Shown: positions 12,923 through 24,303 of the stretch, in pieces
How the letters are laid out: each line of letters begins with the position of its first letter
Numbering within the stretch: position 1 is the first letter of the stretch
From: Chalara sp. BL73
Taxonomy: Eukaryota; Ascomycota; Leotiomycetes; Helotiales
Direction of reading: 5' to 3'
Assembly (NCBI GenBank): GCA_918026815.1
Contig: CAKJVC010000058.1
Coordinates: 310,001-374,000, forward strand
DNA length: 64,000 nucleotides
Program-made: the position numbers and the translations under genes
The notes under the pieces: model-generated
Databases searched by the model: none
What the model was told of the DNA's origin: nothing
Seen by the model: the letters and a program-made list of their open reading frames with translations, nothing else

Positions 12923-14668
12923 ATGGATAAGCCCATTTCTCCATCTTCACAGGTCGTGCAGCTGCCGCCAATATACTCTCTCAGCTCTGAGCTCTGGGGC
13001 CTTATCTTTGAAAAAGTCTAAGCCACCTTCCTTACCCTATGTAATGCAGTTCAAGTTCATACACTAATTTTCGCAGTTGTCTAGCTCTTCCTCATTCCTA
13101 AAATGGCGCCTTGTATCTCGTACTTTTGATGTCCAATGCACTCCATTTGTATTTCGGAAGTTCGTACTTCATCAGAGAATTATCAATGACAACGGAAATC
13201 CTGATTGTTCTCGGGTCAAATCACATATCTATGCCCACACACGTTATATAGTTCTGCGACCGAGAGTAAATAGTGGCCGTGTGAGTACTTTGCTCTCACG
13301 TTGCGAGGTGTTACGTGATATAATGTAGGTTAAACATAATTTGTAATACCTTACCAGGATCTCTCTCATGCATTCTCTGCAGATGGGTCCATAGCCGCCG
13401 TACGACTGTGGGTTTACCCAGCGAAATGCAACGGTATTTTGAGGTATGTTCACATTTATCAGAGTTGCCAAAACAACCTTTACCACGACATCGTTTCCCA
13501 AAACCTGCTGACTTATTCCAAAGTATGAAGGAAAGCATGTTCGACTTCATTTCAAGTTAAAAGGCAAAGTCTATTCTCAGAGATTGTCAACCATCCCCGC
13601 GCAAAATCTTACTTCGTTCTGCACTGGCTCAACATGGTACTGGAGCTCTATTCTCGAATTAGCAACTCTACTGAAGTCAGCCGAAAATCTTGAGCGCTTA
13701 GACATCAGTCATTTACTTCCATTAGGCCGGGGCAAACTGCCTCCGATAAAGAGTCTTAGCCTGCAGGGTACGGCCGGTTTTTGGGAGACTCAATCCAAGA
13801 ATATCTCTCAATGGACCTACACCTCAACGGATGTTGAAAGATTGTTCGACTTTTCCAGGCTGACCTGTCTAAGACTGGAAGAAATTTCCATGGAGAATTT
13901 CATCATGACCGTTCCGATTGATGCGTTTGAGATGCTTAAGACATTCAAATTTGTCGACAAATTTAGCCACCACGAAACTGAGTCTGGACCCGGATTAGGA
14001 CGCTGGATGAACCGACTATGTACAATCATTGGAAGCATGGGTGACCTCGAAAAATTTTCTGCAATGTTTTGTCGGCATAGAAATATTGTACAGGCTCTTC
14101 CCCGTAGTCTTCGAGCGTTAGAGCTTGTAGATCATCCCGAACACCCCCCTTATCTTAATGATTCACATCCCGGGCCCTGCGATGACACGAGGCTTTTGAA
14201 TTCCATTCGGCAAAGATGCCCCGACTTAAGAGAACTGCGTCTTGATCTTTGGATTGGACTTTCTACTAGTGCCCAGGAGGTAAGTAATACCTGCGAAAAG
14301 GGCATGTACCTTTAAAGAATGTGCTTTCTTAACTTTCTCAGGATACGTCGATACGAGAACTTGGTTCCTTCCACCACCTTCGTATACTTACACTGAGTTC
14401 TGAGGTGGATGCCCATGGGCTTGTATCGGCTGAGCACGGAAATTTTGCAGATAGATTGGTGGAAAAGCTCTGCGCACAGAAAGAGGCAGTTCGAGGTATC
14501 CCATTCACCAAGATGGTATTCTATCTTCGGACACGTGTACCACAACATCAGACTCGAGCTTTTATATACGTAAGTAGGTATTCCTTTTCGTGGAACCACC
14601 GGAATGAGCGTAGCTCTCGGGTCGATGACTTGAACGATGTAAATCAAATTGGAGGTCTTAATTGGTAG
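12923..14668 (+). CDS. F-box protein, probable substrate adaptor
   Basis: Model: exons 12923-13015, 13077-13324, 13383-13443, 13581-14279 and 14342-14668, total 1428 bases, 475 residues, in frame throughout. Residues about 19-55 read as an F-box (LSSELWGLIFEK, then SFLKWRLVSRTFD), the Skp1-binding element of SCF ubiquitin ligases. The rest resembles the leucine-rich, poorly conserved body of fungal F-box/LRR-like proteins (for example LERLDISHL, LRALELVDH, LRELRLDLW). The first intron uses a weak donor (GTCTAA) and the third intron is long for this locus (137 bases), so exact exons are tentative. A GTAAGT inside the last exon (about 14570) could be a further donor. Confidence 0.6.
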
Positions 14669-15558
14669 AGTTAGCACCCCAAAAAAGGTAATGAAGAATT
14701 TAGCAATAGTTGGGTGAACATAAGCCTCCATTTCTGAAGACTATTGCCACCGTAGCTACAGGGACACAAGGCAGTGGTCACAGAAAAGGTGATTTGCAGA
14801 AGTACCCGTGGGTAAGGTTCTGAGTAATATGACCTGTTCTGCTACTCACCATTTACACCTCATACTGTACGTGCCCTTGGCAAAATGCAGACTGGCTCGA
14901 CTGATAACCAACTCAACTCATTTATCAACCAGAGCGCTGGACCTCAATTCCCAGACACTGTTTGCTACCTATGTACAGATTGAATCCTAGCTAAGCAAAA
15001 GTGTAAAGCACCAAGCTTCCAGATCACGACTAGCTTTAGTTATAGACTTTAGCTCTATCAGAGAGGTTATAAGTGAACTTGCTTTCATGTTTATATTTGA
15101 CCTTGAATGAATCAATCCGTCTAAAATATTAAGCCCCAAGATTCTGCAGTTATCATAGTGGACAGCGCTTCTTTGATTACGCTTGAATCACATTCTTGAA
15201 ACTCTTGTAGTTCTGTTCAACATATTTGATTCCCATGCCTCAGAATCGAGAATTTGGTTCAACTGAATAAGCCTAGCACCCACAATCCAACCTATGTGTC
15301 TAGGTAACCTACCAATGGCAAAGTCCCAATGGTTTTTCCGCAGTGCACTCAAATAGAATCACCGAAAATTCGAATTTGGGCTTGCTTAGTATGAAGTATC
15401 ATTAATTCATATGACAATGTGTAGAAGGGCCTATCTAACCCAAGATCTAAATGGCCATCGCCACCCTGGTTTGCCCGAGACTAGATGATTGCACGCTTAT
15501 AGTGTCATTATCTAGGATCCATAATTTGCATGCAGAGTTCCTGCAGCATTCTCATCCC
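14669..15558. other. Intergenic, no gene seen
   Basis: Convergent spacer between the F-box gene (+) and the secreted Cys-rich gene (-). Only short open frames, none protein-like. Confidence 0.5.
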
Positions 15559-16058
15559 CTAACAACGTCCCCGAACACTTTCAGGATATGCGAAACACTT
15601 GCCAATGCCATCAGCGCAATCAAAACCCGAAGTAGCAACTGTCCGACAAGCAGCTTCCCACTCATTGCCTGCGAGACTGCTTCCATCATTTGCGACACAC
15701 TATCATAGTAAGTCTCTATACACTGTAAGGTTTGGTTCACCAGACTTACTCGTCCCGAAGGTGAATCATAGAAGCCGCCTCCCCACTGTTGGAATCACTC
15801 AGTCAGTTTCCCAATGCTGGTCAGAAACATCCATAGCACACATACCTCATATCCTGCATCGTTGTATACTTGGCATGCCAACGTTGTGACGCGCCAGTTG
15901 TAGCTGTCGCCGTTGTGGCAGGCACAGTTGGGGTGAAGATCCGCAAAGCTGAAGGATTAACTGTAAGCAGATGCCTGGGGTGGTTATTATATCAAGCATG
16001 CTTACACTGAACCGGCGAGGCCTAGCACTGCATATGAAAGAATCGAAGAGAAACGCAT
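15559..16058 (-). CDS. Small secreted cysteine-rich protein, four exons
   Basis: Not visible as one open frame; built from splice signals: exons 16058-16006, 15948-15846, 15785-15750 and 15699-15559, total 333 bases, 110 residues. Exon 1 encodes a clear signal peptide (MRFSSILSYAVLGLAGSVFA). The mature part of about 90 residues has eight cysteines, beginning NCAC and ending in Cys at the last residue, which suggests four disulfides. It is Gly/Asn/Asp-rich, as in apoplastic fungal secreted proteins. Choosing acceptor GATAG near 15700 restores a Cys-rich last exon; reading through instead gives a Leu-rich, Cys-poor tail. A TATA-like element lies about 210 bases upstream. Role unknown; effector-like by size and Cys content only. 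Confidence 0.75.
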
Positions 16059-16269
16059 TTTGACTGGAATGTGTGATTGGAGTTGTGAGCTAACGTAGGC
16101 TGGTGAAAGCTTGAGCCGTAAGAACTTTTATTAATTAAGACAACGAGTGACAGTGTATATTTCAAGCGAGTGAAGTAGATAATTAAGAGATCAAATGACA
16201 ACTGTTAAAGAGCGGCAGTGCGATGCTTTGATGGCTGGAGAACGAACTTGTTGATGCTGGCCAAACATC

Positions 16270-16278
16270 TTTTATATA
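16270..16278 (-). promoter_or_regulatory. TATA-like element of the Cys-rich secreted gene
   Basis: Reads TATATAAAA on the minus strand, about 210 bases before the ATG at 16058. Position and sequence suit a core promoter with a long 5' leader; not proven. Confidence 0.35.
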
Positions 16279-16668
16279 CGCTCTGAAGCTTCACTTCTTG
16301 TCAGCGGCCTCTTAGAGCTCTGAGCCAAGTGATATCACGCATAGTATCTTTAACACTAGTGCATGAACTTCGAAATTATGACATGGGGAGGTTCAAGAGC
16401 CCCAAGGAGAAACACGAGCTCACCCACGACGTGAATGCTTCTGCTTAAACTCTAAACGCTATTAGATGCTCTTTCTACTATATACCCTCTGTTTGATCAG
16501 CATCAAGGCTGCCCTGAGCTTGTTCGTTTTAGATCTGGAGTACCAATATTCATTGGTCAAGAAGTCTACCCAAGGACGAGCTCAGCCTCCAAGACCCATA
16601 TTGGCAGACGGATCTATCCGCTTGACAGTCTCCCCCCCAGATGGTCCCTGCAGCAATGATCAGGCACA

Positions 16669-16806
16669 ACATCACATGAAACTGGTCAATGCGGTCGAGT
16701 CATGAGTGGCTACGGTTCTTTACCGGACAGCCACACAGAATAGCCGACCTGGCGGGTAGATACTTGAAACATCACAGGGAAATGGTCAATGCTAACGAGT
16801 CATGAG
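16669..16806. repeat. Pair of 38-base imperfect direct repeats, 100-base period
   Basis: Copies at 16669-16706 and 16769-16806 match at about 32 of 38 positions, both ending in GAGTCATGAG. The offset is exactly 100 bases. They lie in the divergent promoter interval between two secreted-protein genes. Confidence 0.7.
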
Positions 16807-17364
16807 AGCCTCATACAAAATCGTCGGATGAACTGAGCCTTGTGGAACTTCGATGGACTTCTGTAAACCTTATTTCTGCCATAGCTCAGCCCATTCTCTG
16901 CTTGGCGGCCCTAAATCTTCAAACCGTTGCATGTGCCAAGCACAGAGTTGACTACGATACCATCTGATCGTGGACCCCTAATCGCGGATGCTCTAAGGAA
17001 AGACGGCAGCACTAAGGAAAGGCGTTTATGCGTTCATCGCGTTTGTCAGCGTTTATTGTCGATCAACAGAATAGAGTTCAAGCCAACCTTCCAAAACGGT
17101 CTGTGGACCATCTTGAGCTCTCAGGTGGTGGTAACATCCATTGCATTGAAACCAAATTAGATAATGCCCAGGAAAGAAGAAATACGAAGCCTCTTTTGGA
17201 GTCTGGCGATAGTATAATAGATGGCGATGCCGTGGATGTTAGCTTCTCTCCTCACCCCAAATCTCACTCTTAATCATTCACTCATTACAACAGTCTGCTC
17301 TCTTTTTTTACTACACACTCGCTTCAGTCATTCGTTCTGCAAATCATAACTCACAATCGTTAAG

Positions 17365-18382
17365 ATGTTGTCTCGTAATTTGTTAATCACCTTCGCCCTC
17401 GTAGGCATGACTTCAGCAACTCCGCGCCCAATAGCTCTCAACTATGATGACGTTGTCCTTCTGAACGCCGACGGATCATCGACGGTAGTCAAAGAAAATG
17501 AATATACAGCGCTCGTTTCCCGTGGCCTTCTGCAACCCGCATCTCAGGCTCCCTCTCTCGACTCCCGCGACGCTCGCAAAACCAAGCATCGGCGCTGTGA
17601 TGAGTCCAATGAAGTCCAGGTCAGTATTCATTTGCCTTCAATGTCCCCTTCAAGAGTTTTTTTTTTTGTGTGTGGAACACTTCTGAAGGATTCTTGTACT
17701 TTTGGTTACATCTTAAACTTCTTGAAAGAGCACGTACTGAGTCTTGCAATGCTGAATAGGTCACTTCTGATGCAACATTTCTGAACTGGGACGTCCCGAT
17801 GTCACCAGTCATTAGCGCACAAGGCGGCGGCGCACAGGTGTCTGTCACAGCGGGGTATCAAATCAGCAACAGCCTCTCAGTCGGAGTCGGTATGGAAGCC
17901 AGTTTGATCAAGGACATCCTCTCAATATCCATGACAGTCGAGTACAGCCAGTCCTGGTCGACAACACAGGAGCAAAGTCTATCTTACAATGTTCCTGATG
18001 GACAATTCGGAGTCATCGTCAGCCAGCCGCTAGTCCGACGAGTGGAGGGTAACTACCTGAGCGGATGCACCGACTCATGGGATAAGGAGTCGTTCGTGTC
18101 GGACACATATTCAAGCCAGCAGTTCGGCAACCTAAACGTAAGCAGCTTTTAGAGTCATTTATTCCCTCTTTTGTGGTGTCTCGAGAGTCGACGAGAGTAG
18201 AATTGCCTATTTAGATATACTTTGCTGTCGAGAACTCCTAAAGTTCCTAGTTCCGCGTTTGATATTCTAGAAAAAATCTTTACTAACTCTTATTGGTGCA
18301 GTGGGTTCAGGGAGTGATCAGACTTTGCAACAGCAGCTCCTATCCCATCCCGTACTGCATTGGGGACGGCGCTCATGCTTAA
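17365..18382 (+). CDS. Secreted protein of the Celp0028 effector-like family
   Basis: Exons 17365-17619, 17760-18137 and 18302-18382, total 714 bases, 237 residues. It starts with a signal peptide (MLSRNLLITFALVGMTSATP) and a short pro-like segment containing VVLLNADGSSTVV. The mature part holds FLNWDVPMSPVISAQGGG, an alternating beta-like stretch, QFGVIVSQPLVRRVEGNYLSGC, and ends with VIRLCNSSSYPIPYC. This layout matches fungal secreted proteins annotated as Celp0028-like, first named from Colletotrichum. Four Cys remain in the mature protein. The last intron has a perfect TACTAAC branch site. The family role is poorly known; secretion is well supported here, effector function is inference from the family name. 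Confidence 0.75.
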
Positions 18383-19414
18383 TTGGAGGAGCCTACCTGG
18401 GTTACAAGGAGCCTTAACTAGTAGTAGCAGCTGTAAATCCATATAGCTGTGAGTCTTTTGGCATGGAGAAAAGCCGGAATGTGGTCTTATATAGACCAAG
18501 TTTTTACTGTCAAGGCAAACCCTTAATGAAGAACCATAATAGACAATGATCAAAGAAATAAACTTATTACCTATATTTCTATTTGTGGAACGCATGATCA
18601 TGAACTTATTTATACTTCTATGGTTTCAATATTCTAAAATTTTAATTTTCAAAGCCTTATTAAACTTGATACCTGGGAAAATAATTATAATTCGGACTGT
18701 TAGAACTAGTATAGTACGTTCCGACAAATCAAAGTTTGATGTGTGGACCAAAACAGGTGGAATTGAATTAAGAACCGACGGGAATCAAGGACGTATATTT
18801 ACAATTTAAGGCATTACAACATTCTTGGCGCAGACGAAGGACCGGATGATCTACACGAGGGCTAAGATATCCCTGGTGACCGTTCAGTATATAGAGCAAG
18901 TCAGTAGTGCAACTCAAAAGACCAAGAACATAAGCAAGAATTCCAAATACATGCTTAGAGCAAAATGAATCGTATCTTCCCGTTCAAGGAAAGTCGTAAA
19001 AGTATTGTGCCGGTAGCCTGTTAAGCTTAAATATGTTATCCAATCGGGGCTCATGCCCAAGCTTGCTATCGCAGTCATACAAGGTTTCTCCAGATTAACT
19101 TCGCCGTCTTAAATGCCAATACACAGTGGGGCACCGCTGAAAGTGCTTGCTTCTTGGCTTGGCATATATATTTGCGAAGTATTGAGTAGCACTGCAGCAG
19201 AAAGTCGAGAAATCCGTAGAGAATGGATGGTAACAATCAGCAGACTTTCAACATACTAACCTTGTACGCTGGAGGAAAGAGCGCTGGAAATCGTAACTCA
19301 CGAAATGGTGCCACCTAAGCTGTCTCTACTTAAAGAACAAGGCCTCCTGACTTTCGTGTTGCTCAGCTCAAAAGCAATACTAACTGCTTACCCCACTGAA
19401 TTCCAATATCCAGC
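18383..19414. other. Intergenic, no gene seen
   Basis: About 1 kb, AT-rich in its first half. It would hold the promoter of the next secreted-protein gene. Confidence 0.5.
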
Positions 19415-20014
19415 ATGAAGGCGTTCCAAACTTTCGCTTACTTGTCTTTCCTCTTTCAGGTTTCCTTTGCACAAGAAGCCTGCTTCCGTGCAAAGCCGTC
19501 ACAAACGACGCCGCGGCAATCGTCATGCGCTGCTCCAGATCTCTGGGCGCTGCGAGATGCTCTCTGCTCGAGTGAAGAAAACTGGGGCGAGGGCCACGAG
19601 TTCCTCTCGGGATATGGGTTGAATCTTCGCCTGCGTGACAACTGCACCGCCGACGGATTTCCAGCAGGAAGCTATATTTACATCGCCTTGACCATCTCTT
19701 CCACGGTCAAAGATCGAGAAGACTGCTTCAATCGGACGAAGCATATCATCGAGCGCTGCGTCGAGAACGGTTATCCGACTTATAATGGTGGGCAGTGGTA
19801 CGATCTGGAGGAGCCCGGTAAAACCTTCATCTATATGGAGTATTTATATACCGACCCTACTCCGCCGCCTTGCTACCCGCCTTATTGTCCTTCGGAAGAG
19901 GAGACGGCGTCTAATGCGAAAAAATCACGTCGGAGTCGCAGTGAGCGCGGGATTGGAGGGACGTATATTGAAATGAGCCCCGATGGAGAGATCTTGAAGA
20001 AATGGGCGGAGTAA
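19415..20014 (+). CDS. Secreted cysteine-containing protein, single exon
   Basis: 199 residues from the ATG at 19415, uninterrupted. Residues 1-19 form a signal peptide (MKAFQTFAYLSFLFQVSFA). The mature part has nine cysteines, potential N-glycosylation sites (NCTAD, NRTKH), and a Pro/Cys turn PPPCYPPYCPS near residue 155. The last 30 residues are basic then acidic (KKSRRSRSERG). I do not recognise the family. The dinucleotide and codon choice is GC-richer than the flanking DNA, which supports coding. It lies in the same 4.5 kb stretch as two other secreted proteins. Confidence 0.75.
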   Translation: MKAFQTFAYLSFLFQVSFAQEACFRAKPSQTTPRQSSCAAPDLWALRDALCSSEENWGEGHEFLSGYGLNLRLRDNCTADGFPAGSYIYIALTISSTVKDREDCFNRTKHIIERCVENGYPTYNGGQWYDLEEPGKTFIYMEYLYTDPTPPPCYPPYCPSEEETASNAKKSRRSRSERGIGGTYIEMSPDGEILKKWAE

Positions 20015-21900
20015 GCCGGCGCATGTGAGCAGTGAGCAGTGAGCGAGTAAAGCATTCGTGTAGCTCATTGGCGTTAGGATTTTGAAGGTGTAGTGGCACA
20101 TAGACCATAAAACATGCTGCTCCACATACTGGAAATCTTTCAAATCAAGCTTGATACATTGCCATGATAGAATGCAACTCACCCGTGATTACTTCTTCAT
20201 CACTTCTGGTCAGGTTTTGAAATCACCCGGAAAATGGAATGATGCGTCCCCTTCCTATGAATTGATAGATCCTTAGTTTGGAGCCGGTGCTTTGATGACC
20301 ATCTAAGAGGTTTCTCCATCGCAGACTCTACAGCGCTCTTATGTGATTCACATCATAGATGTGTACTCACAGGTCTGATTGCCAGGTATTGAGACATGTG
20401 CATAAGTGAAGGTTGCTGTGCCCAAAAGATCCGTAATGCGACTAGAGTTATAAATATCGAAAGATCTTTATCCTTGTGAATATTGCTAATTGCCTAGCTG
20501 ACTATACACGGCCATCTGTAGAGGCTCGAGAATCCAAGATCTTTGCCATAAGGTTTGTAAATAAATGGATCGTATTGCCAATTGTCGCTCACGTACATTA
20601 TGCCTCCTCAGTTTGGGCTTCTCAGCTCGGGCTCCTCCGCGAACATCATTAAACAGACCATGCTTCCAGAACCTGCGTTGGAAGTGTATGAGCTTGCATC
20701 CTCCTAAAATTTTTTAAAAAAAATCGAGCAAGATTTGTTTGGTGACCTGAGTGTTTATCGCCCCATGATTTAGCCACATTCTGAACCACACGTAAGTTCA
20801 TATCCCCTCCATGGTGTAGAGAGTATATAAATTAGCACATGGATTCAGCGAGCATTTACACACCAGCAAGAGATTGCACGAGTATTGTAGGAAAAGCAGA
20901 CGGCACGGAAGCCGTTTGAGAAAGGAATTAGATGTGTTTCGGTCACCCAAACAATGAATTTTGACTTCTGTAAAGTATTGTCTTGATTTATGGCTCCAGA
21001 ACACCCGCATCCTTTACATGCTGTTAGCAGAAAATGCTTGCATCAACTTTTTTCATTGTGGTCCAAGTTCATTACCACATTAACACTTTGTATGCCTCCA
21101 CGACGCTGACTGACACACACAGCCTATCTAAACCTCAAAGCTACATATTTGGTTGAGCAGGATTGGTAGTGTCTCAAGTGTTTCGGTGCTAAAATCAGCC
21201 CACAAATCTGCCAATGTTAATCACAATAGAGCCTACCGAGCCCGCCAAGGTTTTGAGGTCAAGGGATCGGACCGTTGAACTGCTCCCCGCATATCCACCT
21301 GCCAATCGCATCTGTTATTCCATTCAGCTCCAAACCAGAAAAAAAGCAATTTTCTCTGTGAGCAGATTCGTCCATTGTAGGATGTTTAAGAACGGGCTGG
21401 GGACCTTTCCGAGCATGGCAAAGGCAGGGCTTCGGGAAAGCTTCCACGACTTCCGAATGGATGGCCTGGAAGTCCATCCTATGAGGTGACTGTTGCCTTT
21501 TCAGCGAGTTTGGGCTCCTCCAGCGCCTGATCTGCCACGCGCTGCATTGCGCAGGGAGGCTCTTACTCTTATCCCCAGAATGGATTTCACTTCGATCGCC
21601 CCTGCGCACTAAGCCTGGGATATTACAGCCACAGTCTTTCAAACCTGGCTCTCGGGAACTTTCGTGGGTGACTAGCACTAAACGTGATGATGTCTTCCTG
21701 CAGCAACAGCCGCCTACAAAAAGCAAAAAAAGGCACAAGACCCTTTTTTCATAAATGATCTCATGCAACCAACTTTGATCGTTACACGTCTCGCTATGAC
21801 CATCGAAACCAGAGCTTCGGCTGCTTATTCTCTTGTAATTTTTGCCCCCTGACAGAGCATTTCTTCTCAAGATAGGCGGATTTCGCTTTGTTGAGCTGTA
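20015..21900. other. Intergenic, no gene supported
   Basis: 1.9 kb. A heptamer GTGAGCA is repeated in tandem near 20025-20044. The only long open frame (21259-21870, minus, 203 codons) lacks protein-like composition and is not called. Confidence 0.5.
20025..20044. repeat. Short tandem heptamer GTGAGCA
   Basis: Two exact units and a third diverging copy directly after the stop codon of the secreted protein gene. Confidence 0.5.
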
Positions 21901-22537
21901 ATGGCCAGTCTCAGTGGCAATTATAATGTAAGTACAGTACTCTTTAGTTGACGCGGAACAAGAGGCTAATGTGGTAGATTCGAATCAAAGAGTTTCAGAT
22001 TCGTGTTCGGGATTTTGACCGTGCTCGTGTGTTCTACACCGAAGCTTTAGGGTTTGAATTGTGGCCCGATGATGAGTTTCTTCCGACCGACGCCGATTTT
22101 CAAATATTCTTTGATGACGGAGAATTGTATACTGTACCGCCAGGTTATCTGATGAATAATGAAAAGAGCGATACTGCCTCCCTATTCATTGCAAAGACAC
22201 GAGAACTTGAAGGATATCCAAGAGCACTCTTTACAACAGACTTAAATGATACCATCAAACGGGTGCTGTCTGCTGGAGGCGAGGTTTATAGGTACTGACT
22301 TGATATTTATTGGAGCGAAGAGCCAAACTAATTTGCACTTGTTTTAGACCAACACGGTTTCGAAGACGGGGCAGCGATGCAATGATAGAACCAGAGACCT
22401 ATCAAACTTTCTTTCAAGATACAGAAGGAAACGTTACTGAACTTTGCTCTACAGTGGACAATGTTCCGGAACATAAGAACTTCAGCTTCGTGACTCACAT
22501 ATCCGATTCTTTTTCGTCTGATATAAGCATAGATTGA
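21901..22537 (+). CDS. VOC (glyoxalase/bleomycin-resistance fold) protein
   Basis: Exons 21901-21927, 21978-22291 and 22348-22537, total 531 bases, 176 residues. The first half carries the VOC signature beta-alpha element (FQIRVRDFDRARVFYTEALGFEL). The last exon holds YQTFFQDTEGNVTELC, where the Glu of TEL is the usual metal ligand. The usual first-strand His ligand is replaced by Gln (EFQIRV), so metal-dependent lyase or dioxygenase chemistry is doubtful. Members act in methylglyoxal detoxification, antibiotic binding or ring cleavage; which applies here cannot be told. The start ATG sits in a 27-base first exon followed by a consensus GTAAGT donor. Confidence 0.8.
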
Positions 22538-23352
22538 GTTGCTACAAACATGCTTCATCACTTCTCTAAGACTTGTTGAAGAAACAATTGCTTACATTTA
22601 CACCTGCCAATAGAGTGTGGCATGCTCCATTTATACCTGAAGAATAGCCCTCGAACGAAGGAAAAAATCTAGGGCGAGCGCCGCGTGGCCAGCATCCTAA
22701 ATTGACATCCGCTCGACGCCATGGAGGCTTCCCTGGCATGTACAGCATGAAGCTCGTTCCCAAGATTTCAAGCGGTGAACATCCAACCTGGAGATAATAG
22801 ACATGGAGGACGTAGGAATGGCACAGGTTGCGTATCTGGAGACTAAAAACAGTCGATGATATCGTATGATACGGAATGATTAGAACAACAGACATGATTA
22901 CTTTCCTATTGTCTTTGTGTCTCTTATGTGAGATTCAAGCAAGGTAATGACCCCATGCGAAGCACAATTTTGCACGGTCCGGATGAGAATTGTACAGGGC
23001 TCCGGAAGGTCTCATCACAATCAGGTGACTTAGGAAGCTGCAACATGTGAACATCACTAAAACCACCGGACTGATATTTCGCTTTCAGAAAGATAGTATG
23101 TCCGAAACGCAAAGTCATACGTCAATAAAAGAAAGCTGACGGCCTCACGAGGCTGGACTGTTGATGCACATGACCACCAAGCCACAGCTGGATCCGGAGT
23201 CAAGCGAGCCGCTTGGTACATTCCTCACAGCCTTCAGATACATAACTTACCGGCAACCTTGACATGCTGTGCATTAATTAAATCATAGGGCCGTTATTGC
23301 GACGCATTGCTAGTATCGAAATATTAAGTAACATTCGATACATGGTATTACA
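22538..23352. other. Intergenic, no gene seen
   Basis: 815 bases between two plus-strand genes. Short minus-strand open frames (22566-22895, 22924-23118) show nothing recognisable. Confidence 0.5.
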
Positions 23353-24303
23353 ATGTCGGACACCGCCAGCTTAACTGAGCTCCTGCCTAACTATCCAGAC
23401 CTAGAGAGGCTTTTTACTTCAACTACTTCCTCTTCTGCTTCTAGTACTGATGAGCACAATTTTGGAAGCCGCAAAGAGAAGCTTGCGGACCTTGCCCAAC
23501 AACCAGATCCATTCCATCACTCCAGAGAGTCAAGCAAAGCATCCTCAAGTCCCTTCTTTGGAGGCCACTCCAGCCACTATAAGTCTGAGCCCCAAGTCCT
23601 CAAGGAGTTCACAGTTTTCCTGGAGTTGCCGCTAGAGCTGAGACAGAAGATCTGGCAATCTGCTCTGCATCCTCGCGTTCTCCCAATTTTCATGAAGAAT
23701 CAGCCGCAACTTCAGAGTTATTGGGACCGGAGCAATTATCGACAATCAACCACACCATGGAGAATGTTCTGTAATCCTCCTGCTCTTCTATTTTGCTGTG
23801 TGGAGTCGAGGATTGAGGCTCTTAGGATGTACACTCTTTGCTTCGCCGAGCAGTTTGGAAGCCCCATCTATTTCTCGCCCCACAATGATATCCTTTTGTT
23901 CATGAGCTCGGCTCCAGCGATGACGGCGTTCATTGGCATGTATACTGCCATAGGTGCCGATAAGCTTGACAGGTCGTTCGTCCGCAATGTAGCTTGCCTG
24001 GGAGGGGTGCGAGCTTCTGAGTCGATGGAGAAGTGGTTCAGCGAGCGAGAATGCGCAGTTGCGAAGTCCATTCTGAGTAACCTGGATTTATTTATGTTAG
24101 TGAGCCTGGGTGAAAAGGAACTAGACAGAGCCATTCTCAGTGAGCTGACGAGGCATGATGGGATTGTCATTAAGGCTCTTGAGAACTCCTCTGAAGCCAC
24201 TGAACTATCATTTGAGAGCAGGTCTGTTAGAACCATGTCAGTATCTTATCAAGAGAAGGCACCGGTGCAGCGACCGAGTTCTCAGGACTCATCTGATTTT
24301 TAG
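23353..24303 (+). CDS. 2EXR-domain protein
   Basis: 316 residues, single exon. After a Ser-rich N-terminal region (about 85 residues) comes the 2EXR signature FTVFLELPLELRQKIWQSAL followed by PRVLPIF, then LLFCCVESRIEALRMY and IYFSPHNDILLF. The 2EXR family is greatly expanded in Pezizomycotina, and its N-terminal helix pair resembles an F-box; biochemical function is unknown. The C-terminal 60 residues are polar. The next gene starts about 400 bases downstream on the same strand. Confidence 0.8.
   Translation: MSDTASLTELLPNYPDLERLFTSTTSSSASSTDEHNFGSRKEKLADLAQQPDPFHHSRESSKASSSPFFGGHSSHYKSEPQVLKEFTVFLELPLELRQKIWQSALHPRVLPIFMKNQPQLQSYWDRSNYRQSTTPWRMFCNPPALLFCCVESRIEALRMYTLCFAEQFGSPIYFSPHNDILLFMSSAPAMTAFIGMYTAIGADKLDRSFVRNVACLGGVRASESMEKWFSERECAVAKSILSNLDLFMLVSLGEKELDRAILSELTRHDGIVIKALENSSEATELSFESRSVRTMSVSYQEKAPVQRPSSQDSSDF

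Larger units (their letters stand above)
16059..17364. other. Divergent intergenic region between two secreted-protein genes
   Basis: 1.3 kb between the minus-strand Cys-rich gene and the plus-strand Celp0028-like gene. It contains a TATA-like site and a pair of imperfect direct repeats (entered separately). Short open frames at 16466-16705, 16927-17160 and 17028-17273 are not protein-like. Confidence 0.5.

Noticed and set aside
15451..15708. 85-codon plus-strand frame
   Set aside because: Antisense of the last exon of the Cys-rich secreted gene.
15552..15740. Minus-strand frame with a Leu-rich tail
   Set aside because: Arises from reading through the third intron of the Cys-rich secreted gene; the spliced frame is more convincing.
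21259..21870. 203-codon minus-strand open frame
   Set aside because: Arg/Ser/Cys-rich with no domain, signal or codon bias; lies in otherwise featureless intergenic DNA.
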